DNA of 57,266 bases. Source: Rhizorhapis sp. SPR117. Its GTDB lineage: Bacteria; Pseudomonadota; Alphaproteobacteria; Sphingomonadales; Sphingomonadaceae. Where the stretch lies: the NCBI RefSeq assembly GCF_021742065.1, contig NZ_JAKKIE010000025.1, positions 1 to 57,266 of the forward strand, given 5' to 3'. The position numbers and the translations under genes are program-made. The first letter of the stretch is position 1. Each line of letters opens with the position of its first letter. The notes under the pieces were generated by a model, which made no database searches, was not told where the DNA came from, and worked only from the letters and a program-made list of their open reading frames with translations. This document shows, one piece after another, positions 27,743-37,633 of this stretch.

Positions 27743-28150
27743 ATGTTTGATATCGGTTCAACCGAGCTTCTGCTCGTCGCAATCGTGGCCATCATTGTCA
27801 TAGGCCCGAAGGATTTGCCGCGCGCGCTCTATAAAGTCGGACAGATCGTTGCCAAGGCGCGAGGCATGGCGCGACATTTCCGCACCGGCCTCGATACGAT
27901 GGTCCGGGAAGCTGAACTGGAAGAAATGGAAAAGAAATGGGCCGCTGAGAATAAGCGGATCATGCAGCAATGGCCAACCGATGAAGGTTCAACGGACGCT
28001 ACAGACTCTTTGGCCGAGCCGTCGACCGATGTAACCAGGATTCCTGCCAAGGGTGAAGAAGCACCTGTTGCTGGCGACTTGCCGTCGGCCGATCCCTATG
28101 ACGTTTCCGCGCCTTCAAGCCCGGCAGCAAAGGATGGTTCGGCGGTATGA
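27743..28150 (+). CDS. tatB: Sec-independent translocase subunit TatB
   Basis: A 135-residue receptor subunit of the Tat translocase: N-terminal helix [20 protein letters not shown] with conserved Glu and Gly-Pro (IGPKDLP), a long amphipathic helix to about residue 75 and a loosely conserved acidic tail. It is distinguished from TatA by its length and the GPKDLPR motif. The stop overlaps the tatC ATG by four bases. Confidence 0.95.
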   Translation: MFDIGSTELLLVAIVAIIVIGPKDLPRALYKVGQIVAKARGMARHFRTGLDTMVREAELEEMEKKWAAENKRIMQQWPTDEGSTDATDSLAEPSTDVTRIPAKGEEAPVAGDLPSADPYDVSAPSSPAAKDGSAV

Positions 28151-28926
28151 GCGATATTGACGACAGCCGCGCGCCGTTGCTCGACCATTTGATCGAGCTG
28201 CGCACGCGGCTGCTTTGGTGTGTGGGAACCCTGCTGGTCTCCTTTGCCGTATGTTTCTATTTCGCCAGTGCGATATTCGGTTTCCTCGTTTACCCCCTCA
28301 CCGAAGCTTTTGGCGAAGGCAAGGGGCGGTTGGTCTTCACGAAGCTTTACGAAGCCTTTTTCGTTGACGTGAAAGTGGCGCTGTTCGCGGCTTTTTTCGT
28401 GTCGTTTCCGATCATCGCCAATCAGCTTTGGGCCTTTGTGGCGCCAGGTCTTTATACAAAGGAAAAAAGGGCGTTCTTGCCCTTCCTGATTGCAACGCCC
28501 GTGCTGTTCCTCTTGGGTGCGGCACTGGCCTATTATGTCGTTATGCCGACGGCCTTTCACTTTTTCCTGAGCTTTGAAGGCACGACTGGCGGGCTTGCTA
28601 TAGAGGCGTTGCCCAGCGCGGACAGCTACCTGTCGCTGGTGATGCAGTTCATTCTCGCTTTTGGCATCAGTTTTTTGATGCCGGTGTTGTTGATGCTGCT
28701 TAATCGTGCGGGCTTGGTCAGTCGGGAACAGCTTGTCGGTTTGCGCCGTTACATGATCGTGTTCGCGTTTGTCGTGGCCGCCGTGTTGACGCCGCCCGAC
28801 GTCGTCTCACAGCTTATGTTGGCGGTGCCGCTGATCCTGCTTTATGAAATCACGCTTGTTGCAATCTGGTTCACCGATCGCAGGTCAAGCAAGAAGCAAG
28901 ACGAAGATATAGCGGCGGCTAACTAG
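28147..28926 (+). CDS. tatC: Sec-independent translocase subunit TatC
   Basis: Six-helix core of the Tat translocase, 259 residues, which binds the twin-arginine motif. The conserved N-terminal element [13 protein letters not shown], the [12 protein letters not shown] loop and the late [12 protein letters not shown] and TPPDVVSQ motifs are present. The 3' end overlaps the convergent antiporter gene by eight bases, leaving no intergenic terminator. tatABC ends the argS-to-tat run. Confidence 0.96.
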   Translation: MSDIDDSRAPLLDHLIELRTRLLWCVGTLLVSFAVCFYFASAIFGFLVYPLTEAFGEGKGRLVFTKLYEAFFVDVKVALFAAFFVSFPIIANQLWAFVAPGLYTKEKRAFLPFLIATPVLFLLGAALAYYVVMPTAFHFFLSFEGTTGGLAIEALPSADSYLSLVMQFILAFGISFLMPVLLMLLNRAGLVSREQLVGLRRYMIVFAFVVAAVLTPPDVVSQLMLAVPLILLYEITLVAIWFTDRRSSKKQDEDIAAAN

Positions 28927-30685
28927 CCTCATCGATTCGCAAATGCCGCAGTATCGGGTCGCGGTCGAGATTGCCCGCAGCCTTGATCCTTTTCCGCAGT
29001 TCGTCGCGCTTTTCATGGATGGACGCGATCACCGGCCCCATGGCGACGCCCAGATCGACCAAAGCCGCTTCGGATAGTTGCAGCGAACTTTCCAGTGTTT
29101 CGGGCACAGCGTCGGTGGCGCCGGCTTTATACAATTCAGCGGCATGTTCCGTGTCACGGGCACGCGCGACGATGGTTAGGTCAGGCACCCATCCACGCAC
29201 CCGTTTGACAAGGCGCACCGACAGAACCGGATCGTCCATCGTCAGGATCAGCGCCGTTGCGTGGCCCAGCCGCAGCTTGTCCAGTAATTCAGGGCGCGAA
29301 GCATCGCCAAATATGATCGGGTAGCCCTCGCGCCGGGCTTCGGCGACGGCGTCAACATCGGATTCAACGGCGATATAGGGCTGATTATGGACTTTCAGCA
29401 TATCGGCGACCATGTGACCCACCCGGCCAAAACCGATGATGATAGCGACCGGGCCATCGCCTTCTGCAATGAAGGCAGGTTCATCACCCATGTCGATGCG
29501 CCGGGCAATGTCATGTCCCACCCTTGCCAAAAGCGGGGTGATCGTCAGGCCAATGGCCGTAACGATCTGCCAGAATGCGGCGGTTGACGGCAGGATCAGT
29601 TGCGCCGCGGTCGCCGCAGACAATACGATCAGAGTCGTCTCCGATGGGGATGACATCAGCACGCCCGCTTCCAGAGCGGTGCTGCGTCGTGCGCCACTGA
29701 TCCGCAGCAAGGTGGTCGTGACAATAGTCTTGATCAGTACGACGGCGACGACCGCCGCGACCAGACTGATCCAATTGGCGATGATGATCCGGATATCCAG
29801 GCTCATGCCTACGGTGATCAGGAATACGCCAAGCGCCAGCCCTTTGAACGGCGCGGTGATGACTTCCACTTCGCCATGATATTCGGTTTCCGCAATCAGC
29901 AATCCGGCAAGCAACGCGCCAACAATGGGCGACAGGCCGGCAATCGTGGTGGCCAGACTTGCGGCAATGACGACCAGCAAACTGGCGGCGAGGAATATCT
30001 CGGGGCTTTTGGTGCGCGCCGCCTGTGAAAAGACGCGGGGCAGAAAGAAGCGTCCGGCGATAAACATCACGATGATGGTCAGCCCGCCTTTCAACAAAGT
30101 GCTGCCAAAGCCGCCCCAGCCCATGTCCTGTGCATTGGGCGCCATCGCGCCCAGCGCGAATATGATGGGCACAATGGCGAGATCTTCGAACAGCAGCATG
30201 GCGAAAGCGGATCGGCCCACTGCCGATCGCGTACCAACCATGGGCAGCACCAGCGCCGTCGACGACAGGGCAAGGGCAAGACCCAGACCGATCGCCCCGG
30301 CGGCACTCTGCCCCATCTGGTTCAGCACCAGGCCGACTACGATGCCTGATATGAGTAATTCTGCCGCGCCGACGCCGAAAACCAATGTTCGCATTGACCA
30401 CAGGCGTTTGAAACTGAGTTCGAGACCGATGGAGAAAAGCAGCAGAATGATACCGAATTCGGCATAGGGCTCAATCGCATGCGCATCTGTGATCGTGATG
30501 TAATAGAGCCACGGAAATTGTGCGGTCAGTGAACCCAGCCCAGCGGGCCCAACGAGCAGTCCGACCAGGATGAAGCCGATGACCGGGCTGATACGGAAAC
30601 GGGCAAAGGCGGGAATGACAAGTCCCGCCGCGCCCAATATCACCAGAGCGTCGCTAAATCCGTGATTGCTGACTTCAAGGGCCAT
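28919..30685 (-). CDS. CPA2-family cation/proton antiporter with TrkA-N domain (Kef/YbaL type)
   Basis: A 588-residue inner-membrane protein. Residues 1 to about 390 form the antiporter domain with GLLVGPAGLG, the GLELSFKRLW segment and the acidic-site region ALLAGLLIAETEY; residues about 410-530 form a Rossmann TrkA-N (RCK) domain, IIIGFGRVGHMVADML, probably binding NAD(H) or another nucleotide and gating transport. Potassium efflux is the usual role of Kef relatives, but I see no KefG/F ancillary gene, so YbaL-like is as likely. Convergent with tatC; starts 60 bp from the GNAT-nitrilase fusion gene. Confidence 0.88.
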   Translation of the reverse strand: MALEVSNHGFSDALVILGAAGLVIPAFARFRISPVIGFILVGLLVGPAGLGSLTAQFPWLYYITITDAHAIEPYAEFGIILLLFSIGLELSFKRLWSMRTLVFGVGAAELLISGIVVGLVLNQMGQSAAGAIGLGLALALSSTALVLPMVGTRSAVGRSAFAMLLFEDLAIVPIIFALGAMAPNAQDMGWGGFGSTLLKGGLTIIVMFIAGRFFLPRVFSQAARTKSPEIFLAASLLVVIAASLATTIAGLSPIVGALLAGLLIAETEYHGEVEVITAPFKGLALGVFLITVGMSLDIRIIIANWISLVAAVVAVVLIKTIVTTTLLRISGARRSTALEAGVLMSSPSETTLIVLSAATAAQLILPSTAAFWQIVTAIGLTITPLLARVGHDIARRIDMGDEPAFIAEGDGPVAIIIGFGRVGHMVADMLKVHNQPYIAVESDVDAVAEARREGYPIIFGDASRPELLDKLRLGHATALILTMDDPVLSVRLVKRVRGWVPDLTIVARARDTEHAAELYKAGATDAVPETLESSLQLSEAALVDLGVAMGPVIASIHEKRDELRKRIKAAGNLDRDPILRHLRIDEAS

Positions 30686-30745
30686 GTTTTCCCTTAAAGC
30701 GGGTTTTTCCGGGTTTGTCAGCGCCTGATGATGTAGAAATCCGGA

Positions 30746-32359
30746 TTAGCCGCCGCCCGGACTATTATGTGTGCCAGCCGGGGCAGGGCCGCTGGTGGGA
30801 TGGTCATGGCCTGATGGTGTACTGTCCCAATCGATGTGATAGAGGTCGAACCGGCGGTCGCGCAGGTTGCGCACCGTCCCTTCGGCCCGCGCCCAGCTCA
30901 GGTCGGCAAGGTTGACATCCGACATGGTCAGCGTTTCGACATTTTCACTCGCTTCAGCCGCAATACCATCACGGGCAAAGGGCAGGTCGCATGGCGTCAG
31001 GATGCAGCTTTGGGCATATTGTATGTCCATATTATCGACATTGGGCAGATTGCCGACATTGCCCGACATGACGACATAGCACTGGTTTTCGATGGCGCGG
31101 GCCTGACTGCAATAGCGCACGCGCATATAGCCTGAACGGCTGTCTGTGCAGAAGGGAACGAAGATGATGCGCGCACCCTGATCCACCAGTCGCCGGGCCA
31201 GTTCGGGAAATTCGCTGTCATAGCAGATCAGGACACCGATCGGACCGCAATCGGTTTGAATGGCATCCAGTGAATCCCCGCCCTTGATGTTCCACCAGAA
31301 GGATTCATTCGGGGTTGGGTGGATTTTTTCCTGCGAATGGATCGATCCATCGCGCAGCGCCACATAGGCTACATTCTGGATGTCGCCGTCATCAGCCCGC
31401 GTCGGATGCGATCCGCCGATGATGTTGATGTTATATTCCAGCGCCATGCGGCTAAGCTCTTTTGTCAGCCGGGGCGTGTAGGCGGTCAGACGGTCGATCG
31501 CTTCGTTGGGATCGAGCTTTTTCTTTTCATAGGACAGCAATGGTAATGTGAAAAGTTCTGGAAAGACAATGAAGTCCGATCGGTAATCGGCGGCGACATC
31601 GACAAAATATTCAATGTTGCGGACGAACTCCTCAAAATTTTCCACGGCGCGAGCCTGCATCTGACAGGTGGCGAGGCGCACGCTTTCAACGCCGCGAGGG
31701 ACACGAAATTCCGGCGGTTCGTCGGGATTGATATAGGGATTGCGCCACACCAGATGGGCGGCATGGCCATTGGAAGCGGTATCCTCGGGCAGATAATTTT
31801 TCAATATGCCAAGGGCTTCAAAGCCGTTTTTGAGCTGAAAGCTGATAACCGGATCGCGCAACTTCCCATGAACGACCTTGTCCAGATAGTCTTCCGGGCC
31901 GTCCACTTTGCGCTTGTTGCGTTGGAAACCGGGCATCCGACCACCGATGACGATGCCATGCAGGTCAAGCTCTTCAGCCAGTGCTTTGCGTTCGTCATAG
32001 AGCCGCTGGCCGATGCGTAGACCCCGTTGCCGAGGATCGACGCACATTTCATAGCCATAGAGCCATTCACCCGCAGGTGAATGGCGCGTCCCAAAACCAT
32101 TGGCGGTAATTTCTTCCCAGTCATGCGGGCCGAAGGCCATGGCCTTGCTGACGCGCATGGCGGCGCAATATCCCACGACCTTGTTGTCGTAGAGGGCGAG
32201 GAAGGCGCCTTGCGGATAATTGTTGATCTGGCCGCGCACAGTGGCGGCGGAATAATTAGGCAGATTGGGGTAGGCGCGCTCGATCAGCCGCAAGATGGCG
32301 CGCACATCGGACGGAAGCGCATTGCGTACTTCAAGGCGTTTCCGTCCGGTAGTGGTCAT
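30746..32359 (-). CDS. GNAT acetyltransferase-nitrilase superfamily fusion
   Basis: A 537-residue two-domain protein. Residues about 8-180 are a GNAT domain with the acetyl-CoA element RQRGLRIGQRLYDERK; residues about 225-500 are a carbon-nitrogen hydrolase with the catalytic triad motifs visible: Glu in FIVFPELFTLP, Lys in SQEKIHPTP and Cys in GVLICYDSEFPE. This fusion is a recognised family in proteobacteria, with an amidase-like hydrolase linked to an acetyltransferase; the substrate is unknown to me. It is 23 bp downstream of icd on the same strand and may be co-transcribed with it. Confidence 0.9.
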   Translation of the reverse strand: MTTTGRKRLEVRNALPSDVRAILRLIERAYPNLPNYSAATVRGQINNYPQGAFLALYDNKVVGYCAAMRVSKAMAFGPHDWEEITANGFGTRHSPAGEWLYGYEMCVDPRQRGLRIGQRLYDERKALAEELDLHGIVIGGRMPGFQRNKRKVDGPEDYLDKVVHGKLRDPVISFQLKNGFEALGILKNYLPEDTASNGHAAHLVWRNPYINPDEPPEFRVPRGVESVRLATCQMQARAVENFEEFVRNIEYFVDVAADYRSDFIVFPELFTLPLLSYEKKKLDPNEAIDRLTAYTPRLTKELSRMALEYNINIIGGSHPTRADDGDIQNVAYVALRDGSIHSQEKIHPTPNESFWWNIKGGDSLDAIQTDCGPIGVLICYDSEFPELARRLVDQGARIIFVPFCTDSRSGYMRVRYCSQARAIENQCYVVMSGNVGNLPNVDNMDIQYAQSCILTPCDLPFARDGIAAEASENVETLTMSDVNLADLSWARAEGTVRNLRDRRFDLYHIDWDSTPSGHDHPTSGPAPAGTHNSPGGG

Positions 32360-32382
32360 GCAGGATCAATCCGTTGGGGCAT

Positions 32383-33603
32383 TCAGGCCCAGCTTCCCAT
32401 CTCAGCTTCCAGGTTGACGCGGATCTGTTCAAAGAACTGTTCGGTCGTCATCCAGGGCTGATCAGGACCGATCAGGATGGCCAGATCCTTGGTCATATGG
32501 CCGTCTTCCACGGTCTTGACGCAAACGCGTTCCAGCGTTTCAGCGAACTTCGTGACCAATGGCGTCTCATCGAACTTGCCACGATATTTCAGGCCGCCGG
32601 TCCATGCGAAAATCGACGCGATCGGGTTTGTCGATGTCTGCTTGCCTTGCTGATGCATGCGATAATGACGTGTGACGGTGCCGTGCGCCGCTTCGGCTTC
32701 CACGGTTTTTCCGTCCGGCGTCATCAGCACCGAGGTCATGAGGCCCAATGAGCCGAAGCCCTGCGCCACCGTGTCGGATTGCACGTCGCCATCGTAATTT
32801 TTGCAGGCCCAAACGAATTTTCCGCTCCATTTCAGGGCGGAAGCGACCATGTCGTCGATCAGGCGGTGCTCGTAAACGATACCGGCGGCGTCGAATTTGG
32901 CCTTGAATTCGGCCTGAAAGACTTCTTCGAACAGATCCTTGAAGCGGCCGTCATAGGCTTTCAGAATTGTGTTCTTGGTCGAAAGGTACAGTGGCCATTG
33001 GCGTTCGAGCGCATAGTTCATTGAAGCACGACCGAAGTCGCGGATCGATTCGTCGAGATTGTACATGGCCATGGCGACGCCCGAGGATGGGAACTGGAAC
33101 ACTTCCTCGTCGATGGTTTTGCCGTCGTCGCCTTCGAACACCAGGCGCAGCTTGCCAGAGCCGGGGACCAGGAAATCGGTCGCGCGATACTGATCGCCAA
33201 AGGCATGACGACCGATGACGATGGGATCGGTCCAGCCCGGAACCAGCCGGGGCACGTTCTTGATGACGATGGGTTCGCGGAAAACAACGCCACCCAGAAT
33301 ATTGCGGATGGTGCCGTTGGGCGATTTCCACATTTTCTTGAGCTTGAATTCCTCGACACGAGCTTCATCAGGCGTGATCGTGGCGCATTTGACGCCGACG
33401 CCATACTTCTTGATTGCATTGGAAGCATCGACAGTGATTTTGTCGTCGGTGCGGTCGCGCTCTTCGACGGCCAGGTCGTAATAATGCAGGTCGATGTCCA
33501 GATAAGGCTGGATCAAGCGTTCGCGGATCCACTGCCAGATGATCCGTGTCATCTCATCGCCATCAATTTCAACAACCGGATTCTTTACCTTGATCTTCGC
33601 CAT
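32383..33603 (-). CDS. icd: NADP-dependent isocitrate dehydrogenase
   Basis: Cytosolic TCA-cycle enzyme, 406 residues, converting isocitrate to 2-oxoglutarate. The sequence is of the eukaryote-like dimeric type: [20 protein letters not shown] at the N-terminus, [13 protein letters not shown] for substrate binding, and [19 protein letters not shown], the dehydrogenase signature region. The start at 33603 is set by homology and the upstream promoter, so I ignore the longer frame to 33642. A TTGATC/CTAGAC promoter lies 44-71 bp upstream. Confidence 0.96.
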   Translation of the reverse strand: MAKIKVKNPVVEIDGDEMTRIIWQWIRERLIQPYLDIDLHYYDLAVEERDRTDDKITVDASNAIKKYGVGVKCATITPDEARVEEFKLKKMWKSPNGTIRNILGGVVFREPIVIKNVPRLVPGWTDPIVIGRHAFGDQYRATDFLVPGSGKLRLVFEGDDGKTIDEEVFQFPSSGVAMAMYNLDESIRDFGRASMNYALERQWPLYLSTKNTILKAYDGRFKDLFEEVFQAEFKAKFDAAGIVYEHRLIDDMVASALKWSGKFVWACKNYDGDVQSDTVAQGFGSLGLMTSVLMTPDGKTVEAEAAHGTVTRHYRMHQQGKQTSTNPIASIFAWTGGLKYRGKFDETPLVTKFAETLERVCVKTVEDGHMTKDLAILIGPDQPWMTTEQFFEQIRVNLEAEMGSWA

Positions 33604-33646
33604 TCGTCTTCTTCGCTTTCTACTGGGGACAGGAGTTTGCAAAGGC

Positions 33647-33674
33647 GTCTAGGCAAAGCCTGTGCAATGATCAA
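33647..33674 (-). promoter_or_regulatory. Probable icd promoter
   Basis: On the minus strand TTGATC (33669-33674) and CTAGAC (33647-33652) are separated by 16 bases. The -10 variant and spacing match the presumed rpsB and rpmE promoters, supporting a shared sphingomonad housekeeping promoter form. Confidence 0.45.
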
Positions 33675-33767
33675 CACCAAGACCCAAACTTCCCGTTCAA
33701 CGTCCAAAGATTCCTGCCATCGCCGGTGCTGTGGGCCGTTGTATATGCGCAGATGAGTCCCTAAAGA

Positions 33768-34505
33768 ATGCCCATGACAGCAAAAAATACTTATGTAGCA
33801 CCGACTGGCAGCGTCAAATGGCGATTTCCGGCCGTCCATCCCGAGGGGCGCAAATTCGGTGCGATCGCAGCGGCAATTACGGTATTGGCCTGGCTTTTCG
33901 TGCCGTTGCTGACATGGCCTCTGATCATTTTGACCGTCTGGGTCCTTGCTTTTTTTCGTGATCCCGTGCGGTCAACGCCGCTGGACGACAGCCTGATCAT
34001 CGCCCCTGCGGACGGACTGATCACCCTGATCCAGAATGTACCGCCACCGCGCGAACTGTTGGGTCCCGATGGATTGGGTGACGCGGAAATGACCCGCATT
34101 TCGATTTTCATGAGCGTGTTCGATGTGCACATCAATCGCACGCCGATTGGCGGGACGATCAAGGCGGTCATCTATATTGCGGGCAAATTTCTCAACGCCG
34201 ATCTGGATAAGGCGAGCGAGGATAATGAGCGGCAGCATATATTGGTTGAACGCAGCGATGGTGTACGGATCGGTTTTACCCAGATCGCGGGTCTGGTCGC
34301 GCGGCGGATCGTGCCCTTTGTAAAACCGGGCGATATCGTCGCAGGGGGGCAACGGATCGGGCTTATCCGGTTTGGCAGCCGGGTCGATGTCTATTTGCCC
34401 CATGGAACCGCGCCGCGCGTGACATTGGGTCAACGCTCGGTGGCTGGAGAAACAGTGCTGGCAAAGCTTGGTGACGGAACGCCGGTGATGGGCGTGTCGC
34501 AGTGA
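33768..34505 (+). CDS. psd: Phosphatidylserine decarboxylase, short type
   Basis: Pyruvoyl enzyme of 245 residues that makes phosphatidylethanolamine. The self-cleavage site is in [11 protein letters not shown] (G203-S204), giving the beta chain and a short alpha chain with N-terminal pyruvoyl. Membrane-associated hydrophobic residues lie at about 33-65, and the [12 protein letters not shown] motif carries conserved catalytic residues. This is the short class typical of alphaproteobacteria. Start 33768 (MPMTAKN) or 33774. The stop overlaps the pssA GTG. Confidence 0.95.
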   Translation: MPMTAKNTYVAPTGSVKWRFPAVHPEGRKFGAIAAAITVLAWLFVPLLTWPLIILTVWVLAFFRDPVRSTPLDDSLIIAPADGLITLIQNVPPPRELLGPDGLGDAEMTRISIFMSVFDVHINRTPIGGTIKAVIYIAGKFLNADLDKASEDNERQHILVERSDGVRIGFTQIAGLVARRIVPFVKPGDIVAGGQRIGLIRFGSRVDVYLPHGTAPRVTLGQRSVAGETVLAKLGDGTPVMGVSQ

Positions 34506-35269
34506 CTGGGCCAGAGCGCCGTTTCATGCGGGGAACGCGACGCGGCATCAGTCTGCGGCAAGTGGCGCCCAATGCAGTGACGGCCATGGCGCTGTGTTTT
34601 GGCCTGACCGGCGTCAGATTCGCGGTTGCGGGCGAATGGGAAAAGGCGCTGGCTGTCATTGTGTTTGCCGGCGTGCTGGATGGGCTGGATGGACGCATTG
34701 CGCGGCTGCTCAAGGGAGAAAGCCGGTTTGGAGCGGAACTTGATTCCTTGTCCGATGTCATTGCCTTTGGCGTATCGCCAGCGATTGTCATCTATCTCTG
34801 GTCCTTGCAATATCTGCCGAAATTCGGCTGGATCATTGCATTGGCCCATGCCGTGTGCTGTGCGCTTCGGCTGGCGCGGTTCAACGCGAATATCGATGCG
34901 GACGATCAGCCGCATAAATCGGCGGGCTTCATGACAGGTGTTCCGGCCCCTGTGGGGGCTGGCCTTGCCTTTGTGCCGGTCTATCTGTGGCTTTCTACAG
35001 GGCTGGACATTTTCAGGGCTTCCTATGTGGTGGCGCCCTGGGTCGCCCTGATCGCCTTCCTGATGATATCCAATGTCGCGACCTATAGCTGGAGTTCGCT
35101 CCGGTTGCGCAAGAATATACGGCTGGAGGCCATTGCGCTGGCCGGCCTTTTGAGCGCGGCCTTGATCACCGCGCCCTGGCTGACGTTGCTGGGGATCAGC
35201 ATTCTGTATCTGGCGCTGATACCCCTTGGCGTTGCCAGCTATGCCAAGGTCAAGCGGCTGCGGGATTGA
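34502..35269 (+). CDS. pssA: CDP-diacylglycerol-serine O-phosphatidyltransferase
   Basis: Membrane enzyme of 255 residues making phosphatidylserine, the substrate of the upstream decarboxylase. The CDP-alcohol transferase signature is [21 protein letters not shown] followed by DSLSD. It begins with GTG overlapping the psd TGA (GTGA), so both steps of phosphatidylethanolamine synthesis are coupled. About eight membrane helices are visible. Its last 20 bases overlap the convergent small SOS-type gene. Confidence 0.95.
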   Translation: MTGPERRFMRGTRRGISLRQVAPNAVTAMALCFGLTGVRFAVAGEWEKALAVIVFAGVLDGLDGRIARLLKGESRFGAELDSLSDVIAFGVSPAIVIYLWSLQYLPKFGWIIALAHAVCCALRLARFNANIDADDQPHKSAGFMTGVPAPVGAGLAFVPVYLWLSTGLDIFRASYVVAPWVALIAFLMISNVATYSWSSLRLRKNIRLEAIALAGLLSAALITAPWLTLLGISILYLALIPLGVASYAKVKRLRD

Positions 35270-35498
35270 GGCGGGCTGTCTTGGGGCGACTGAAGCGTGT
35301 TCGCGCCCGTATCATCGGGCGGGCAGAACGGGGCGCGCGGCGCGCCGGGACCTGCCAAAGGGCGATGCGGCGGGGTTGGGCCTGAAAGGTCAGGGCCGCG
35401 ATCATTTTTTCCCGATAAGTAGAAAACATGACGGTGATGACCGTCATGGCTGCGACGAATGCGCCTGCGAAAATGCATGAAGCCACGATATGAAACAT
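35250..35498 (-). CDS. Small membrane protein behind a LexA-type box
   Basis: An 82-residue protein with one N-terminal membrane helix (residues about 3-25, FHIVASCIFAGAFVAAMTV) and a basic, arginine- and proline-rich tail. I start at ATG 35498 because AAAGGG stands eight bases upstream; a longer start at 35516 has none. The upstream region holds TTGACA and a perfect GAAC-N7-GAAC box, the alphaproteobacterial LexA operator, where it would cover the -10 region. By analogy with Caulobacter SidA, a small LexA-controlled membrane protein that blocks division, it could be a DNA-damage-induced inhibitor; this is inference only, as I see no sequence match. Confidence 0.6.
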   Translation of the reverse strand: MFHIVASCIFAGAFVAAMTVITVMFSTYREKMIAALTFQAQPRRIALWQVPARRAPRSARPMIRARTRFSRPKTARLNPAAA

Positions 35499-35579
35499 AT
35501 GCGTCCCTTTCATCAATCATTCTGCTGACCGGCGGATTTTCGCGCCTGAAAGGCCGAACATTCTCGCTTCAGCAACTGT

Positions 35580-35594
35580 GTTCATGGTTTGTTC
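35580..35594 (-). promoter_or_regulatory. LexA-type operator
   Basis: GAAC-N7-GAAC on the minus strand (GTTC at 35580-35583 and 35591-35594 on the plus strand), the direct-repeat form of the alphaproteobacterial SOS box. It lies 82 bp before the small membrane-protein gene and 14 bp downstream of a perfect TTGACA (35609-35614, minus strand), a position suited to repression. It is also close to, but upstream of, the rpsB promoter. Confidence 0.6.
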
Positions 35595-35617
35595 TATTTT
35601 ATTGCGCATGTCAAGTC

Positions 35618-35645
35618 TTGCCTTTGTCGACGCTCGGGGCTAAGG
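35618..35645 (+). promoter_or_regulatory. Probable rpsB promoter
   Basis: TTGCCT (35618-35623), 16 bases, CTAAGG (35640-35645), then a GC-rich CCCGCC tract that may be a discriminator. The same arrangement with near-identical bases precedes rpmE. It leaves a leader of about 90 nt before the rpsB ATG, which could hold an S2 autoregulatory element, although I see no defined fold. Confidence 0.5.
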
Positions 35646-35739
35646 CCCGCCTCCTATTCCACATGGGAATCGCACATCCCGGTGCCGGGCGTAAGCGCGG
35701 TCACTGATTCCCAGAGGCTTAACCGGAAGGAGAAAGATT

Positions 35740-36507
35740 ATGGCGGCACCTGTCGTCACGATGCAGCAATTGATTGAGGCCGGCGCACATTTCGGCCATC
35801 AGACCCACCGTTGGAACCCCCGCATGAAGCCGTATATTTTCGGTGAGCGGAACGGCATTCACATTCTTGACCTGTCGCAGTCGGTGCCGCTGTTCGCGCG
35901 CGCGCTCGATTTCGTGTCGCAGAGCGTGGCCCGTGGCGGCAAGGTTCTGTTCGTCGGCACGAAGCGCCAGGCGCAGGACCCGATTGCCGAGGCAGCTCGC
36001 CGGTCGGGGCAGCACTTCGTCAACCATCGCTGGCTGGGCGGAATGCTCACCAACTGGAAGACGATTTCGCAGTCGATCAAGCGCTTCAAGACGCTTGAGG
36101 AACAGCTTTCAGGCGATATTCAGGGCCTGACCAAGAAGGAAATCCTGCAGCTCACCCGCGAACGTGACAAGCTGGAGATGTCTCTGGGCGGTATCCGTGA
36201 CATGGGCGGCATTCCCGACGTGATGTTCGTCATCGACGCCAACAAGGAAGAGCTGGCGATCAAGGAGGCCAACACGCTGGGTATCCCCGTCGTTGCGATC
36301 CTCGATTCGAATGTCGATCCAAGCGGCATTGCCTTCCCGATTCCGGCGAATGACGATGCCAGCCGCGCAATCCGCCTCTATTGCGATGCCGTCGCCGCCG
36401 CCGCCACCCGTGGCGGTCAGGGCGCGGCTGCCGATGCAGGCGTGGATCTGGGCGCGATGGCCGAACCGCCGGCTGAAGAAGAAGTCGTAGTTGCCGCTGA
36501 AGCCTGA
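35740..36507 (+). CDS. rpsB: 30S ribosomal protein S2
   Basis: Structural protein of the small ribosomal subunit, 255 residues. The family motifs [42 protein letters not shown] and the coiled-coil insertion are present; an acidic alanine/glutamate-rich tail ([13 protein letters not shown]) extends beyond the E. coli protein, as in other alphaproteobacteria. GGAAGGAG precedes the ATG. tsf follows after 92 bp with a weak hairpin between, the usual rpsB-tsf arrangement. Confidence 0.98.
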   Translation: MAAPVVTMQQLIEAGAHFGHQTHRWNPRMKPYIFGERNGIHILDLSQSVPLFARALDFVSQSVARGGKVLFVGTKRQAQDPIAEAARRSGQHFVNHRWLGGMLTNWKTISQSIKRFKTLEEQLSGDIQGLTKKEILQLTRERDKLEMSLGGIRDMGGIPDVMFVIDANKEELAIKEANTLGIPVVAILDSNVDPSGIAFPIPANDDASRAIRLYCDAVAAAATRGGQGAAADAGVDLGAMAEPPAEEEVVVAAEA

Positions 36508-36599
36508 ACGGCTTCGCAAAACTGCAATGCTTGGTGGGTAGGGCGCTCTGATGGGCGTCCTGCCTGCATTCACAACCATTGAATATGAAGGAATAAACG

Positions 36600-37529
36600 A
36601 TGGCCGAGATTACCGCCGCAACTGTAAAGGAACTGCGCGAACGCTCGGGCGCCGGCATGATGGATTGCAAAAAGGCGCTCAACGAAACCCATGGCGACAT
36701 TGAAGCCGCGGTCGATTGGCTGCGCACCAAGGGGCTGGCCGCTGCCGCCAAGAAGTCCAGCCGCACCGCCGCTGAAGGACTTGTCGGCGTTGCTGTCGCT
36801 GGCACGAAGGGCGCTGCTGTTGAAGTCAACAGTGAAACCGACTTCGTCGCCAAGAACGAGCGGTTCCAGGATTTCGTCCGCTCCGTAACAGCAATTGCGC
36901 TGGAATCAGGTGTGGCCGATGCTGGAGCCTTGGCCAATCAGGCCCATCCCAGCGGTGGTTCGGTCCAGGACGTCCTGACCAACAACATCGCGACTATCGG
37001 TGAAAATCAGTCGCTGCGCCGCGTGGCGCAAGTGTCGGTGAGCAAGGGCCTGATCGTGGATTATGTTCACAACGCCGCCGCCCCCGGTCTTGGCAAGATC
37101 GGCGTGCTCGTCGCTCTGGAAAGCGAAGCGCCTGCCGACGTGCTGCAGCCATTGGGCAAGCAGATCGCAATGCACATTGCCGCTGCTTTTCCGCTGGCGC
37201 TGAAGGCCGACGACATTGATGCCGACCTCATCGAGCGTGAACGCGCCATTGCCGCTGAAAAGGCCGCCGAATCGGGCAAGCCCGCCGAAATCGTCGCCAA
37301 GATGGTGGACGGCGCGATTGCCAAGTTCGCCAAGGAAAATGCACTGCTCAGCCAGTTGTTCGTCATGGACAACAAGACGCCGGTTGCGGACGTGGTTGCC
37401 AAGGCGGGCAAGGACGCTGGTGCAGCCATCGCGCTGACCGGCTATGTCCGCTTCCAGCTTGGCGAAGGTATCGAGAAGGAAGAAAGCGATTTCGCTGCGG
37501 AAGTGGCCGCTGCCGTCGGCGCTGCCTGA
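36600..37529 (+). CDS. tsf: Elongation factor Ts
   Basis: Guanine-nucleotide exchange factor for EF-Tu, 309 residues. N-terminal UBA-like domain with [19 protein letters not shown], then the core with [19 protein letters not shown] and the C-terminal module. GAAGGA lies seven bases upstream. A strong terminator hairpin follows, so pyrH may be transcribed partly from its own promoter. Confidence 0.98.
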   Translation: MAEITAATVKELRERSGAGMMDCKKALNETHGDIEAAVDWLRTKGLAAAAKKSSRTAAEGLVGVAVAGTKGAAVEVNSETDFVAKNERFQDFVRSVTAIALESGVADAGALANQAHPSGGSVQDVLTNNIATIGENQSLRRVAQVSVSKGLIVDYVHNAAAPGLGKIGVLVALESEAPADVLQPLGKQIAMHIAAAFPLALKADDIDADLIERERAIAAEKAAESGKPAEIVAKMVDGAIAKFAKENALLSQLFVMDNKTPVADVVAKAGKDAGAAIALTGYVRFQLGEGIEKEESDFAAEVAAAVGAA

Positions 37530-37574
37530 ACGATTGCGATAACGGAAAAAAGGCGTGTAACAACGCTTGGCACT

Positions 37575-37611
37575 ATGGCGCGCACTGACTAAGGTGCGCG
37601 CCATTCCTTTA
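37575..37611 (+). terminator. Rho-independent terminator after tsf
   Basis: ATGGCGCGCAC (37575-37585) pairs perfectly with GTGCGCGCCAT (37594-37604) around an 8-nt loop, followed by TCCTTTA. An 11-bp GC-rich stem with a T-rich tail is a good intrinsic terminator or strong attenuator between tsf and pyrH. Confidence 0.75.
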
Positions 37612-37633
37612 TCGGTACATGGACTTTTCCCGC

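Noticed and set aside
33667..33756. Short frame MINTKTQ... between icd and psd
   Set aside because: No ribosome-binding site, no plausible domain, and it overlaps the presumed icd promoter.
35239..35520. 93-aa alternative minus-strand frame downstream of pssA
   Set aside because: His/Pro/Arg-rich, whereas the overlapping frame 35250-35498 has a clean membrane helix and a ribosome-binding site.
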